Shown here: in pieces, positions 16,296 through 23,478 of the stretch
Layout of the letters: every line of letters starts with the position of its first letter
How positions within the stretch are numbered: the stretch's first letter is position 1
Source: a bacterium
Lineage (GTDB): Bacteria > JAJVIF01
Direction: 5' to 3'
DNA length: 64,000 nucleotides
Assembly: GCA_022072165.1 (NCBI GenBank)
Contig: JAJVIF010000001.1
Coordinates: 1,553,353 to 1,617,352 of the forward strand
Made by a program: the position numbers and the translations under genes
Notes under the pieces: generated by a model
What the model was told of the DNA's origin: nothing
Seen by the model: only the letters and a program-made list of their open reading frames with translations
The model's database searches: none

Positions 16296-16778
16296 TTAGT
16301 TCCCCGAAAGGCCACTGACCGGCAGGATGCTGGAACCGGAGATCTGGGACACGCTGCCATCGGAATCGGCAACGAAGGTCCGCAGGTCATACTGGCCACC
16401 GGGAACCGGCACCAGGCTGATACGGAAGGTGTCGGTGCGGAGCCGCACCTGCACTGAATAGAACGGTGCGATCGGGCTGTCATTCGTGCGGCTCAGGTCG
16501 TCGCCCTGGTGGTACCGGGGATCGACCAGATCCCCTTCGGCCTGCAGCTGATCAAAGCGTCCGAACGACTTGTACCGGGCGAAGTACTGATACTGCGCGG
16601 TCGCCAGGGTCTTGCCGGCCCCCACCGCCGACGCTTCCAGCGCTACCGCCCGACTCTGGCGCATCGACGCCAGAGCGACGGTCGCGAGGATCGCGACGAT
16701 CGCGGCGACGGTCAGGACTTCCACCAGGGTGAAGCCCCGATGTGTCCGTCGGCGGGATGGCGGAAAGAAGTCGCGCAC
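16296..16778 (-). CDS. Type IV pseudopilin 9
   Basis: GFTLVEVLTVAAIVAIL follows a basic leader (RRRTHR). It starts at a GTG 3 nt after the stop of pseudopilin 8, so it is likely translated by re-initiation. The 160-residue product has an Ala-rich spine (EASAVGAGKTLATAQYQYF) and ends with YDLRTFVADSDGSVSQI, the array's shared C-terminal signature. Confidence 0.87.
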   Translation of the reverse strand: MRDFFPPSRRRTHRGFTLVEVLTVAAIVAILATVALASMRQSRAVALEASAVGAGKTLATAQYQYFARYKSFGRFDQLQAEGDLVDPRYHQGDDLSRTNDSPIAPFYSVQVRLRTDTFRISLVPVPGGQYDLRTFVADSDGSVSQISGSSILPVSGLSGN

Positions 16779-16781
16779 GGC

Positions 16782-17255
16782 TTAGAACCCCAGACTGCTG
16801 GGCGGGAAGGTCTGCACCCGCCCCTCGTGGGTGATAGTGAAGGTCCGCAAGGTGCGATCGAAAGGCTCGGCCACCACGGTGAAGTTGGCGTACAGCGAGT
16901 GAGTCCCGGTGGCGCTGGTGTAGGGCGGCCGGACTTCCCCGGGCTGGATGAAGATCAGGGAGAAGTTCTTCGCGAAGGAGCCGGCGGCATCGCTGGCGCT
17001 GTAGCTGGAGGGGAGGTAGGTCCCCACCAGGTCACTGAAGTTGTTGGCATAGAGACCATTGCGCTGATAGAAGAGCTCCTGCCCTTCGGCGACCGCCTTG
17101 AGTCCCTTTTCGGCGGCGACTTCCAGCGCTTGCCCCCGGGCGCGCTGCATACTCGCCAGGGCCATGGTGGCGATGATGAGAATCACCAGCGCGACCAGGG
17201 TCATTTCGATGAGGGTGAAGCCGCGGCGCGGCCTGCCACTAATGCGCCGGAACAT
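16782..17255 (-). CDS. Type IV pseudopilin 8
   Basis: ATG at 17255 with GGAGG upstream gives MFRRISGRPRRGFTLIEMTLV. The start overlaps the preceding gene by 17 bp. The 157-residue product has GLKAVAEGQELFYQRNGLY after the spine and LRTFTITHEGRVQT near the end, so it belongs to the shared LRTF group. Confidence 0.88.
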   Translation of the reverse strand: MFRRISGRPRRGFTLIEMTLVALVILIIATMALASMQRARGQALEVAAEKGLKAVAEGQELFYQRNGLYANNFSDLVGTYLPSSYSASDAAGSFAKNFSLIFIQPGEVRPPYTSATGTHSLYANFTVVAEPFDRTLRTFTITHEGRVQTFPPSSLGF

Positions 17256-17736
17256 ACGTCCCTCCGCTTCCCGAGGTCCCCTGCCGGGTCTCGTACACAA
17301 TCCCTTCCTGGGTCAGCAGGAAGATGACGTTATCGCCGGTCCGCTCGTTGTAGGGATAGTCCACCCCGCGGGCGATGACGGAATAGCGATGGGGCTGCGC
17401 CGGGTCATAGACCCAGGTGACGCTGAAACCCCGCATGAAGGCATCGATCCCACCAGCCGGCCCCCGGGGGTCGCTCTGGCGGTAGGCCTGCGCGATGATG
17501 GAGTAGTTCTGCAGTTCCCGGAAATTGGCGGCGTAGCGACCGTGGGAGGTGTGGTACGCCTCCATGCCGGCTCCGATGGCTTTCAGGCCGTGGAACCCCG
17601 CCACCTCGATGGTCCGCTGGCGGCTGTTGCGATAGCTGGAGAGCCCCATGGTGATGAGGATGGCCACGATAGTCGCCACCACCAGGATTTCCAGCATCGT
17701 GAAGCCCCGCAGGGAAGACCGGCGGTTACTTGACAC
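17239..17736 (-). CDS. Type IV pseudopilin 7
   Basis: A GTG start at 17736 is chosen: GGAGGT lies 7 nt upstream, and it gives a short leader VSSNRRSSLRGFTMLEILVV. This overlaps the previous stop by 11 bp. The 165-residue product keeps Glu+5 and has GLKAIGAGMEAYHTSHGRY. The C-terminus reads VIFLLTQEGIVYE, a degenerate version of the array signature. Confidence 0.87.
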   Translation of the reverse strand: MSSNRRSSLRGFTMLEILVVATIVAILITMGLSSYRNSRQRTIEVAGFHGLKAIGAGMEAYHTSHGRYAANFRELQNYSIIAQAYRQSDPRGPAGGIDAFMRGFSVTWVYDPAQPHRYSVIARGVDYPYNERTGDNVIFLLTQEGIVYETRQGTSGSGGTYVPAH

Positions 17737-18202
17737 GGTAGCCACCTCCGGTGGATTCCTGCATGACACCGTTTTCGGTCAGCCGGAAGGTCTTCAGCCC
17801 GAAACCAGGGTCCGGGACGGCGAACACAGAGAACCCATAGGTGCGGCCCGCGATCGGCGGCTCCAGTTCGATCCAGACGGAGTAGTGTTTCGCCATGCGC
17901 GTAGCATCCGTGCCACCACCGTGGCTATAGCCCCGGTCCACATAGTTCAGTCGCTGCAGGTGATAGAAGCTGGTGAACTGGCGATAGGACGACTGATAGG
18001 CGTGCTGCGCTGCGCCGAGGGACTTGACAGCCTGCATGGCGCCGACTTCCCAGGCGCTCTTCTTGGACCCGGTGACCTGCGGGATGGCCATGGCCAGGAG
18101 GATGGCGATGATCGCCACCACCAGCAGGATCTCGAGCAAGGTAAAGCCACGCTCCGCGTGCCGGAGGCTGAGGCTGTCCCGATGGGATCCTTTCACTTTC
18201 AT
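17726..18202 (-). CDS. Type IV pseudopilin 6
   Basis: ERGFTLLEILLVVAIIAILL is a textbook prepilin signal. GGGGAG lies just upstream of the ATG. The 158-residue product has AVKSLGAAQHAYQSSYRQF after the spine and GLKTFRLTENGVMQ near the end, matching the shared signature. It overlaps pseudopilin 7 by 11 bp. Confidence 0.88.
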   Translation of the reverse strand: MKVKGSHRDSLSLRHAERGFTLLEILLVVAIIAILLAMAIPQVTGSKKSAWEVGAMQAVKSLGAAQHAYQSSYRQFTSFYHLQRLNYVDRGYSHGGGTDATRMAKHYSVWIELEPPIAGRTYGFSVFAVPDPGFGLKTFRLTENGVMQESTGGGYRVK

Positions 18203-18211
18203 GGTGCTCCC

Positions 18212-18712
18212 CTACAGGTTGTTGAAGGCGCTGCCGACGGTCACGGTTCCCTGCGCCTCGATGTAAAAGGTCCGCATTCCCAGTTCCGGATTCACCGGGA
18301 ATGCACCGATAGTGAAGATGTGGCTCCCCAGAATGCGCCCCTGGCTGTCCGTGGGAGCGGCGGGGAAGGTGTCGGTCCGGGCCCGCAACTCGTAACCCTT
18401 CGCCAGCTGATCGGTCAGACCCGACTGATAGGTCTCCGGTGGGAGGTACCCCCGGATGTCATCGAAGAACCGGGTCGAGAAGTTCGTGTCCATGGCGGGG
18501 TAGTAGCCCCGGTCCCGGTAGTAGAGCTCGAAGGTCCCGCGGATGGTCTGGAGGCCTTTGACAGCGGACGCCTCATACGCGGGGACCCGGGATTTCTGCA
18601 GTCCGGGCAGCGCCAGGATGATCAGCAGCGCCGCAATGGCGACGACGATCAGCACTTCGACCAGGGTGAACCCCGCCTGCTGGCGTCGGAGGTGGTGACA
18701 AAGTCGGGTCAT
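18212..18712 (-). CDS. Type IV pseudopilin 5
   Basis: AGFTLVEVLIVVAIAALLI with Glu+5; GGAGGT lies 6-7 nt before the ATG. The 166-residue product has GLQTIRGTFELYYRDRGYY and ends with GMRTFYIEAQGTVTV, the cleanest example of the array's C-terminal signature. Nine nucleotides separate it from pseudopilin 6. Confidence 0.88.
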   Translation of the reverse strand: MTRLCHHLRRQQAGFTLVEVLIVVAIAALLIILALPGLQKSRVPAYEASAVKGLQTIRGTFELYYRDRGYYPAMDTNFSTRFFDDIRGYLPPETYQSGLTDQLAKGYELRARTDTFPAAPTDSQGRILGSHIFTIGAFPVNPELGMRTFYIEAQGTVTVGSAFNNL

Positions 18713-18723
18713 CGGGGCACCTC

Positions 18724-19191
18724 CTACCAGATCACCACGCCGGTCTGACTGTCGCGGAGCCGGCCATTGATGAGCGCAAAGGTGCGCAAGCCGGTTTCCG
18801 GCACGACGGGCGTGACGGTGATGGAGTAATCCTGCGGATACGGGCCGTTCGAGAAAAAGGCGATGGAATACCCCTTAATGAACCCATCGACCGTATCCGG
18901 CCGGCCATACCCCTTGGGGTCGATGGCATCGATGGACCGCAGGCGGTTCCAGTGATCTTCACTGGTGCCGCCGGGGTAGTAGCTGTTCAGGTTGTAGTAG
19001 AGCTCTTCGGCTTCGGCGATGGCCTTGAGGCCGCCGACCGCCGATGACTCAAGGGTGGAGCGCCGGCTGCCGTAGTACGACGGAATGGCGAGGACCACCA
19101 GGATCGCGAGAATGCCAACCACAATGAGGATCTCCACGAGAGTGAACCCTCGGGCCAAGCGGGACTCGCGATGGGCAGCCAGACTGAACAC
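18724..19191 (-). CDS. Type IV pseudopilin 4
   Basis: The start is GTG at 19191, with AAAGGAG 6 nt upstream. The leader is basic and ends ARGFTLVEILIVVGIL. The 155-residue product has GLKAIAEAEELYYNLNSYYP and ends with GLRTFALINGRLRDS. It is close in layout to pseudopilins 5, 6 and 8, consistent with tandem duplication. Confidence 0.88.
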   Translation of the reverse strand: MFSLAAHRESRLARGFTLVEILIVVGILAILVVLAIPSYYGSRRSTLESSAVGGLKAIAEAEELYYNLNSYYPGGTSEDHWNRLRSIDAIDPKGYGRPDTVDGFIKGYSIAFFSNGPYPQDYSITVTPVVPETGLRTFALINGRLRDSQTGVVIW

Positions 19192-19230
19192 AGGCCGCTC
19201 CTTTAGACAGAGACCGGAGAGATCCGGTAT

Positions 19231-19743
19231 TTAGAAGCCACTGACCGGCGGGCCGAAGATGCTGAGGCCTTCCCGGACCGGCGGATCGGTAAAGAGCGTG
19301 TCCCGGGAGGCTTCGTTATCCAGGACGATGCTGATGTTGAAGGTCCGCATCCCGAGGCTCTGCCGTGCCGGGACCGCGTCGATCTTGAAGTACAGGCTGT
19401 TCGCTGTCGCCGGTACCGTGAAGATCAGCGAGTACATCTCGATGTACGGCCGGACCGAACTGCCACTGTTGGGGGGGACCAGGAACCCCTCCTTGCGATA
19501 CCCCTTGGGGATGTAGCCCGCCTCGACCAGTTCGTTGAACCGCCCGAACTGCTTGTTCTCCCCGAGATACCGCTTCTGCACCATCGCCAGGTTGGCGAGC
19601 TTCGCCACGCACTGGCTCTCGTAGTTTCGTCGCTTCACCGCCTGAATCCCCGGCAGGGAGAGGGTGGCGACGATCCCGATGATGGCTGCCACCATCAGCA
19701 CTTCCGTCATGGTGAACCCGGATCGGGGGCGGGGAAAGCGCAT
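19231..19743 (-). CDS. Type IV pseudopilin 3
   Basis: The leader is only 8 residues (MRFPRPRS) before GFTMTEVLMVAAIIG, typical of major pilins. The 170-residue product has AMVQKRYLGENKQFGRF after the spine and GMRTFNISIVLDN in the head, where the LRTF signature is followed by an extra C-terminal segment rather than ending the protein. Confidence 0.87.
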   Translation of the reverse strand: MRFPRPRSGFTMTEVLMVAAIIGIVATLSLPGIQAVKRRNYESQCVAKLANLAMVQKRYLGENKQFGRFNELVEAGYIPKGYRKEGFLVPPNSGSSVRPYIEMYSLIFTVPATANSLYFKIDAVPARQSLGMRTFNISIVLDNEASRDTLFTDPPVREGLSIFGPPVSGF

Positions 19744-19750
19744 CGCGTCC

Positions 19751-20269
19751 CTACTTCACCGGCCGGTTGTTGGCGGCGAGCCGCACGACGTTGTCCTGGC
19801 TGACGTACATCGCCCGCAGGTCCGGCTGCCTTCCGGCCAGCCGCCAGCGAGCGGGGACCGCCTGCTGCGGCATGGCAGCCGTCGCAGTGATCCGGAAGTT
19901 ATCGGTTTGCGCCACGATTTCGAGCTGGTAATCCGGGATGAACGCGCTGGCAGGCAGCCCATTCAGGGTCTGGTTGTGCAGCACGACATCGTCTTCCACG
20001 AACTGGGCCGCGATGTACCCCTGGTCCTGCAGTTCAGTGAAGGTGGCGTAGCGATCGAAGTTCTGAAAGTAGATCTGCTGGAGCGCGGCGAGTTCACCGA
20101 GCTTGACGTAGGCACGGTTTTCCTTCGCCTGCCGGAGCGTTTCCAGATAGGTGACCGTCCCGATGGTCGCCAGGGTCAGGAGGAGCCCGGTGACGATCAG
20201 GAGTTCGATCAGCGTATAGCCGGTGCGCGAGCGGAGCATCGCTCGCAGAGCGTACATGCTGCGTACCAT
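19751..20269 (-). CDS. Type IV pseudopilin 2
   Basis: ATG at 20269 has AGGAGG 6 nt upstream. TGYTLIELLIVTGLL carries the Glu+5. The 172-residue product has a head with DYQLEIVAQTDNFRITATA and a basic, Arg/Asn-rich C-terminus (AANNRPVK). It follows a 150-bp gap after pseudopilin 1, so a secondary promoter could lie there. Confidence 0.87.
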   Translation of the reverse strand: MVRSMYALRAMLRSRTGYTLIELLIVTGLLLTLATIGTVTYLETLRQAKENRAYVKLGELAALQQIYFQNFDRYATFTELQDQGYIAAQFVEDDVVLHNQTLNGLPASAFIPDYQLEIVAQTDNFRITATAAMPQQAVPARWRLAGRQPDLRAMYVSQDNVVRLAANNRPVK

Positions 20270-20420
20270 TCCGGTCCTCCTCGGTCGAAGTTCCCCTCTT
20301 GGGGGTATTTTCGGCACTTTACGGTCCCGTTGACGCCGGTTTGCCGGACCTCAACAGGCGCGATTTGTTGCTTTTTGCTCCACTGTCGCGAGACCGACCA
20401 GTTTCACGCGGAGTGTAGCG

Positions 20421-20918
20421 CTACCGGATCCGCCGTTGCGTCCCATCCGGGTTGATCGTAAAGACCTGCCCATCCTCTTCCATATAAAGGATGGGGAGGC
20501 GGCCCGGCGCACCGACCGGTTCCGCCACGACAGCGTAGTTGAAGCCATCCGGCGGGACGGTCATGTTCGCGATGTCCCGGCCAATCTGCAGGCGATAGTA
20601 CCGGAGAAAGGGACTACCGCCATGCCCGGTGGTGTCGTCGGGCACCAGGTCCCGGGCGATGAAGCCCGCATTCTGGAGGTCGACATAGCTCGCGAAGGTC
20701 CCGTTGGGGTTCACCCCGAGGTCGCCGCTGCTTCGGTAATTCTCCTGCCAGGTCGCGATCTGCTTCAGGCGGGTTACCGCCCGACTCTGGATCTGCGCCT
20801 GCTTCATGGCCGGCAGGACTGTCATGCCCAGGCCGGCGATGATGACGATGATCGCGGCGACAGCCACGGACTCGATGAGGCTGAAGCCGCGACGCTGGGC
20901 GGCGGGCAGTCCGGACAT
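20421..20918 (-). CDS. Type IV pseudopilin 1 (first of the tandem array)
   Basis: ATG at 20918 has AAGGAG 9 nt upstream. RRGFSLIESVAVAAIIVII has Ser at +2 and Glu at +5. The 165-residue product has RYYRLQIGRDIANMTV and ends LYMEEDGQVFTINPDG, a variant of the terminal turn seen in the array. It lies 35 bp after the PilW-like gene. Confidence 0.86.
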   Translation of the reverse strand: MSGLPAAQRRGFSLIESVAVAAIIVIIAGLGMTVLPAMKQAQIQSRAVTRLKQIATWQENYRSSGDLGVNPNGTFASYVDLQNAGFIARDLVPDDTTGHGGSPFLRYYRLQIGRDIANMTVPPDGFNYAVVAEPVGAPGRLPILYMEEDGQVFTINPDGTQRRIR

Positions 20919-20952
20919 AGTGCGCGACTCCTTTCTCACGACACAACCTCCG

Positions 20953-21603
20953 CTAGCGGAGGAAGTTCGCGTCCTCGATGGCATCGAACTCCAGCCCCGG
21001 TGGGAGCCGGACAGTCCCTTCATTCCCGGCGCGTAACACGCCGGTGAAGAGGTTTTGACGTTTCACGTTTGCGGATGCGAGGCTGAGGTCCATCTCGATC
21101 CGCCGGATCTCCGAGGCCAGCCCCGCCCGGTTGCCCTGGGCATCATAGAAGCGGAAGGTCACACCCTCCACTTCCGGGGCAAGGATCGTGGTGAGATAAG
21201 TCTCACCATCCTGCTCATTCGAAGTCTTGAGCAGGTAGAAACTGCCTGTGGAGGCGGAAGCCTTGGCGGTGTAATGGACCCAGATGTCCTGCCCCCGCTC
21301 GTTGGTGTACCCGAGGATCAGGTCCTGGGGGTCTTCCAGCGGGGTGATGCTGCGGGTACTCACTTTGGTGTTATCGGTGTACCCGAAGTGGAACCGGGTC
21401 GTCTGCGCGACATCCCGCAGGAACGACCCCTGGATCCGCCGGAACGCGGAGTTGAAGTCCTGCTGTGAATGCAGTTCGTTGGTCGTGGAAAGTCCGTTCA
21501 GTGCGAACGTGGTGGCGAGCACGATCGCCCCGGCCGCGATGGTCACGGTCAGGAGCGTTTCCAGCAAAGTGGTCCCTCGTCGGGACGAGCGCCAGGCGAG
21601 CAT
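20953..21603 (-). CDS. PilW/GspJ-like minor pilin
   Basis: RRGTTLLETLLTVTIAAGAIV is a prepilin signal with Glu at +5. The 216-residue head has the long beta-rich pattern of PilW/GspJ minor pilins (FNSAFRRIQGSFLRDVAQTTRFHF, later VEGVTFRFYDAQGN and EIRRIEMDLSL). Minor pilins prime assembly at the tip. It lies 3 nt after the PilV-like gene, in the order X-V-W. Confidence 0.8.
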   Translation of the reverse strand: MLAWRSSRRGTTLLETLLTVTIAAGAIVLATTFALNGLSTTNELHSQQDFNSAFRRIQGSFLRDVAQTTRFHFGYTDNTKVSTRSITPLEDPQDLILGYTNERGQDIWVHYTAKASASTGSFYLLKTSNEQDGETYLTTILAPEVEGVTFRFYDAQGNRAGLASEIRRIEMDLSLASANVKRQNLFTGVLRAGNEGTVRLPPGLEFDAIEDANFLR

Positions 21604-21606
21604 CTG

Positions 21607-23478
21607 TTAGTTCCCCCCCAGCACTGTGTCGAGGATGAACTGCTCGCCGGAACTCTCTTCATAGGATCCGTCGCCACTGGTGCTGGCATCGGGATTCCGG
21701 AAGAAGTTGTCGTTGGACTGCCGGTCCTCCGGGAGTCGGTCAAGCGGGAGCCGGGGATAGACCTGTGTCTCGAACATAGCCGCGACATCCTCATCGAGAT
21801 TGGCCGCATCCTCCGTCGGCTCTTCAGGAATGCCGTTGATCTCCACGAAGTCGACTTTGACGCCACCAAAGTAGGCAGGAGGCAACGATGAGCCGCTGGC
21901 ATCGCTCTTGAAGCGGAGGACCACGGTATCTCCTGGCAGCCAGGGACTGTAGCGACCCGCCAGACTCTCCGGGTCGGTGGTGTTCCCAAAGTACTGCGGC
22001 AGGCCATACTGATTCCCGCTGACATCGTAGATCTGCAGGAAGTCGGTATCGGGCTGGCGCTGAAGGTCGAAGGTGCTGAAGTGGAGACGAATGGCTTCCG
22101 CACCCGGGACCGTGATGACTTTCAGGAAGTCCTCGTTGGAGCGGTAGTTGGTGTGGTCGAAGGGGACCAGCGAGGTGGTAGGGAGCTGCGGCAGGGTGCC
22201 GCCCGCGACTTCGGCATCGCGGTAGATGACACTCGCGAGCTTCGTGAGCTCGGAGTTATCGGTCTGCCACCAGTCCTGCTCCATGAACTTCTTGGTGTTT
22301 CGTCGGCCATCGTGACGCATTACTTCGATTTCGACCCGCAGCACGTTGGGGCGATCCTGCGGCGGCCAGACCGTCATGTCCGGCGTCCAGTACACCCGGC
22401 GCGCCAGGTCATAGTCGGACCCGGCGTACTTCGGGAAGAACATGATGTAGTTCCCGACTTCCCGGCTCCCATTGTCCCGGTCGAAAGTAGGGATGTAGGC
22501 GGTGGCGGTGTTGTACCCAAAGACTTCCAGTTCGCCCACGTAGGGGTAATGGAAACTGGGGTCACTGCTGGAGACCGTGTAGATTTCGCCGATGCCCAGG
22601 ATGACCGTCTCCAGAGGATTGGCGGGGTCATTGCGAATTTCGATGATCCCGGCGGAATCGATGGTCTGATCGCCAATGCCGTAGATGACCCGTCCTTCAT
22701 GCACGGCGGGGTTGAACGGGATGCCGAGCCCGAGGTCGACATTGGAGGCGAACATCTTGAACCGGCGCTGATAGATGCCGGGATACTGGCTGACGGCATC
22801 TTTCTGAACTACGGGATCGGGGTCGGTTTCCAGCGCGGGATCGCCAAAGGTGTTGAAGCGGTTGTCGTAGAGGATGCGGTGCATCCGGGTGACCTGGCGG
22901 AAGTTGAGCCACCACATCTGGCTGTCTTCATCGACATCGGTGCCGGGCTGGGTGGGGTCGATGACATTCCCCGGGTCCAGCGCTCCGCCGGAGGTGCCAC
23001 CACCACCGATAACCGTGTCGTTGGGGTTATCGATTTCGCCGGGCCAGCCACCACCGGCAATGGCGAAGGGGCCATTCTCCAGCGCGACCCACTTCCCCTG
23101 TGCGCTGTCGAGCCGGATGCCATCAGCCGCAAGTTCCGGCGGGAAGTTCGGATGGTGACCCGTCGAGGCGACCTGCCCATTCCCGTTGGGGGGCAGCACA
23201 CTGGTTACGAGATTCGTGAGGTAATCCGGGACCTCTTCGATGTCTTTCGGGGTCGAGGTCTGGAAGTACGGCAGTTCGTCAAACGACACTGCCCGGAGGA
23301 GTTCGAGCTCCTGGGCCGCGAAAAGATCCGCCGCCGTCTGGTCGCGGGAGGTGACACTCACCCCCACACTGGAGGAAAGGGAGCCGAGGTACCCGAGGGC
23401 GATGATCGCCAGTACGGCGGCTGCGAAAGCGATTTCAACCAGGCTCAGGCCCCGATGTGCGCGCCAGATGCGGAGCAT
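21607..23478 (-). CDS. Very large PilV-like minor pilin with CUB-like C-terminal domain
   Basis: HRGLSLVEIAFAAAVLAIIAL is a prepilin signal with Glu+5, followed by SRDQTAADLFAAQELE, as in PilV/GspI. The 623-residue length is about four times the norm. The extension holds Asp/Pro/Gly-rich beta sequence and, near residues 470-570, AIRLHFSTFDLQRQPDTDF then LQIYDVSG and GDTVVLRFKSD, a CUB-like pattern. GGAGGT precedes the ATG, which overlaps the previous stop by 1 nt. It may be a tip adhesin; no family match is claimed for the middle part. Confidence 0.78.
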   Translation of the reverse strand: MLRIWRAHRGLSLVEIAFAAAVLAIIALGYLGSLSSSVGVSVTSRDQTAADLFAAQELELLRAVSFDELPYFQTSTPKDIEEVPDYLTNLVTSVLPPNGNGQVASTGHHPNFPPELAADGIRLDSAQGKWVALENGPFAIAGGGWPGEIDNPNDTVIGGGGTSGGALDPGNVIDPTQPGTDVDEDSQMWWLNFRQVTRMHRILYDNRFNTFGDPALETDPDPVVQKDAVSQYPGIYQRRFKMFASNVDLGLGIPFNPAVHEGRVIYGIGDQTIDSAGIIEIRNDPANPLETVILGIGEIYTVSSSDPSFHYPYVGELEVFGYNTATAYIPTFDRDNGSREVGNYIMFFPKYAGSDYDLARRVYWTPDMTVWPPQDRPNVLRVEIEVMRHDGRRNTKKFMEQDWWQTDNSELTKLASVIYRDAEVAGGTLPQLPTTSLVPFDHTNYRSNEDFLKVITVPGAEAIRLHFSTFDLQRQPDTDFLQIYDVSGNQYGLPQYFGNTTDPESLAGRYSPWLPGDTVVLRFKSDASGSSLPPAYFGGVKVDFVEINGIPEEPTEDAANLDEDVAAMFETQVYPRLPLDRLPEDRQSNDNFFRNPDASTSGDGSYEESSGEQFILDTVLGGN

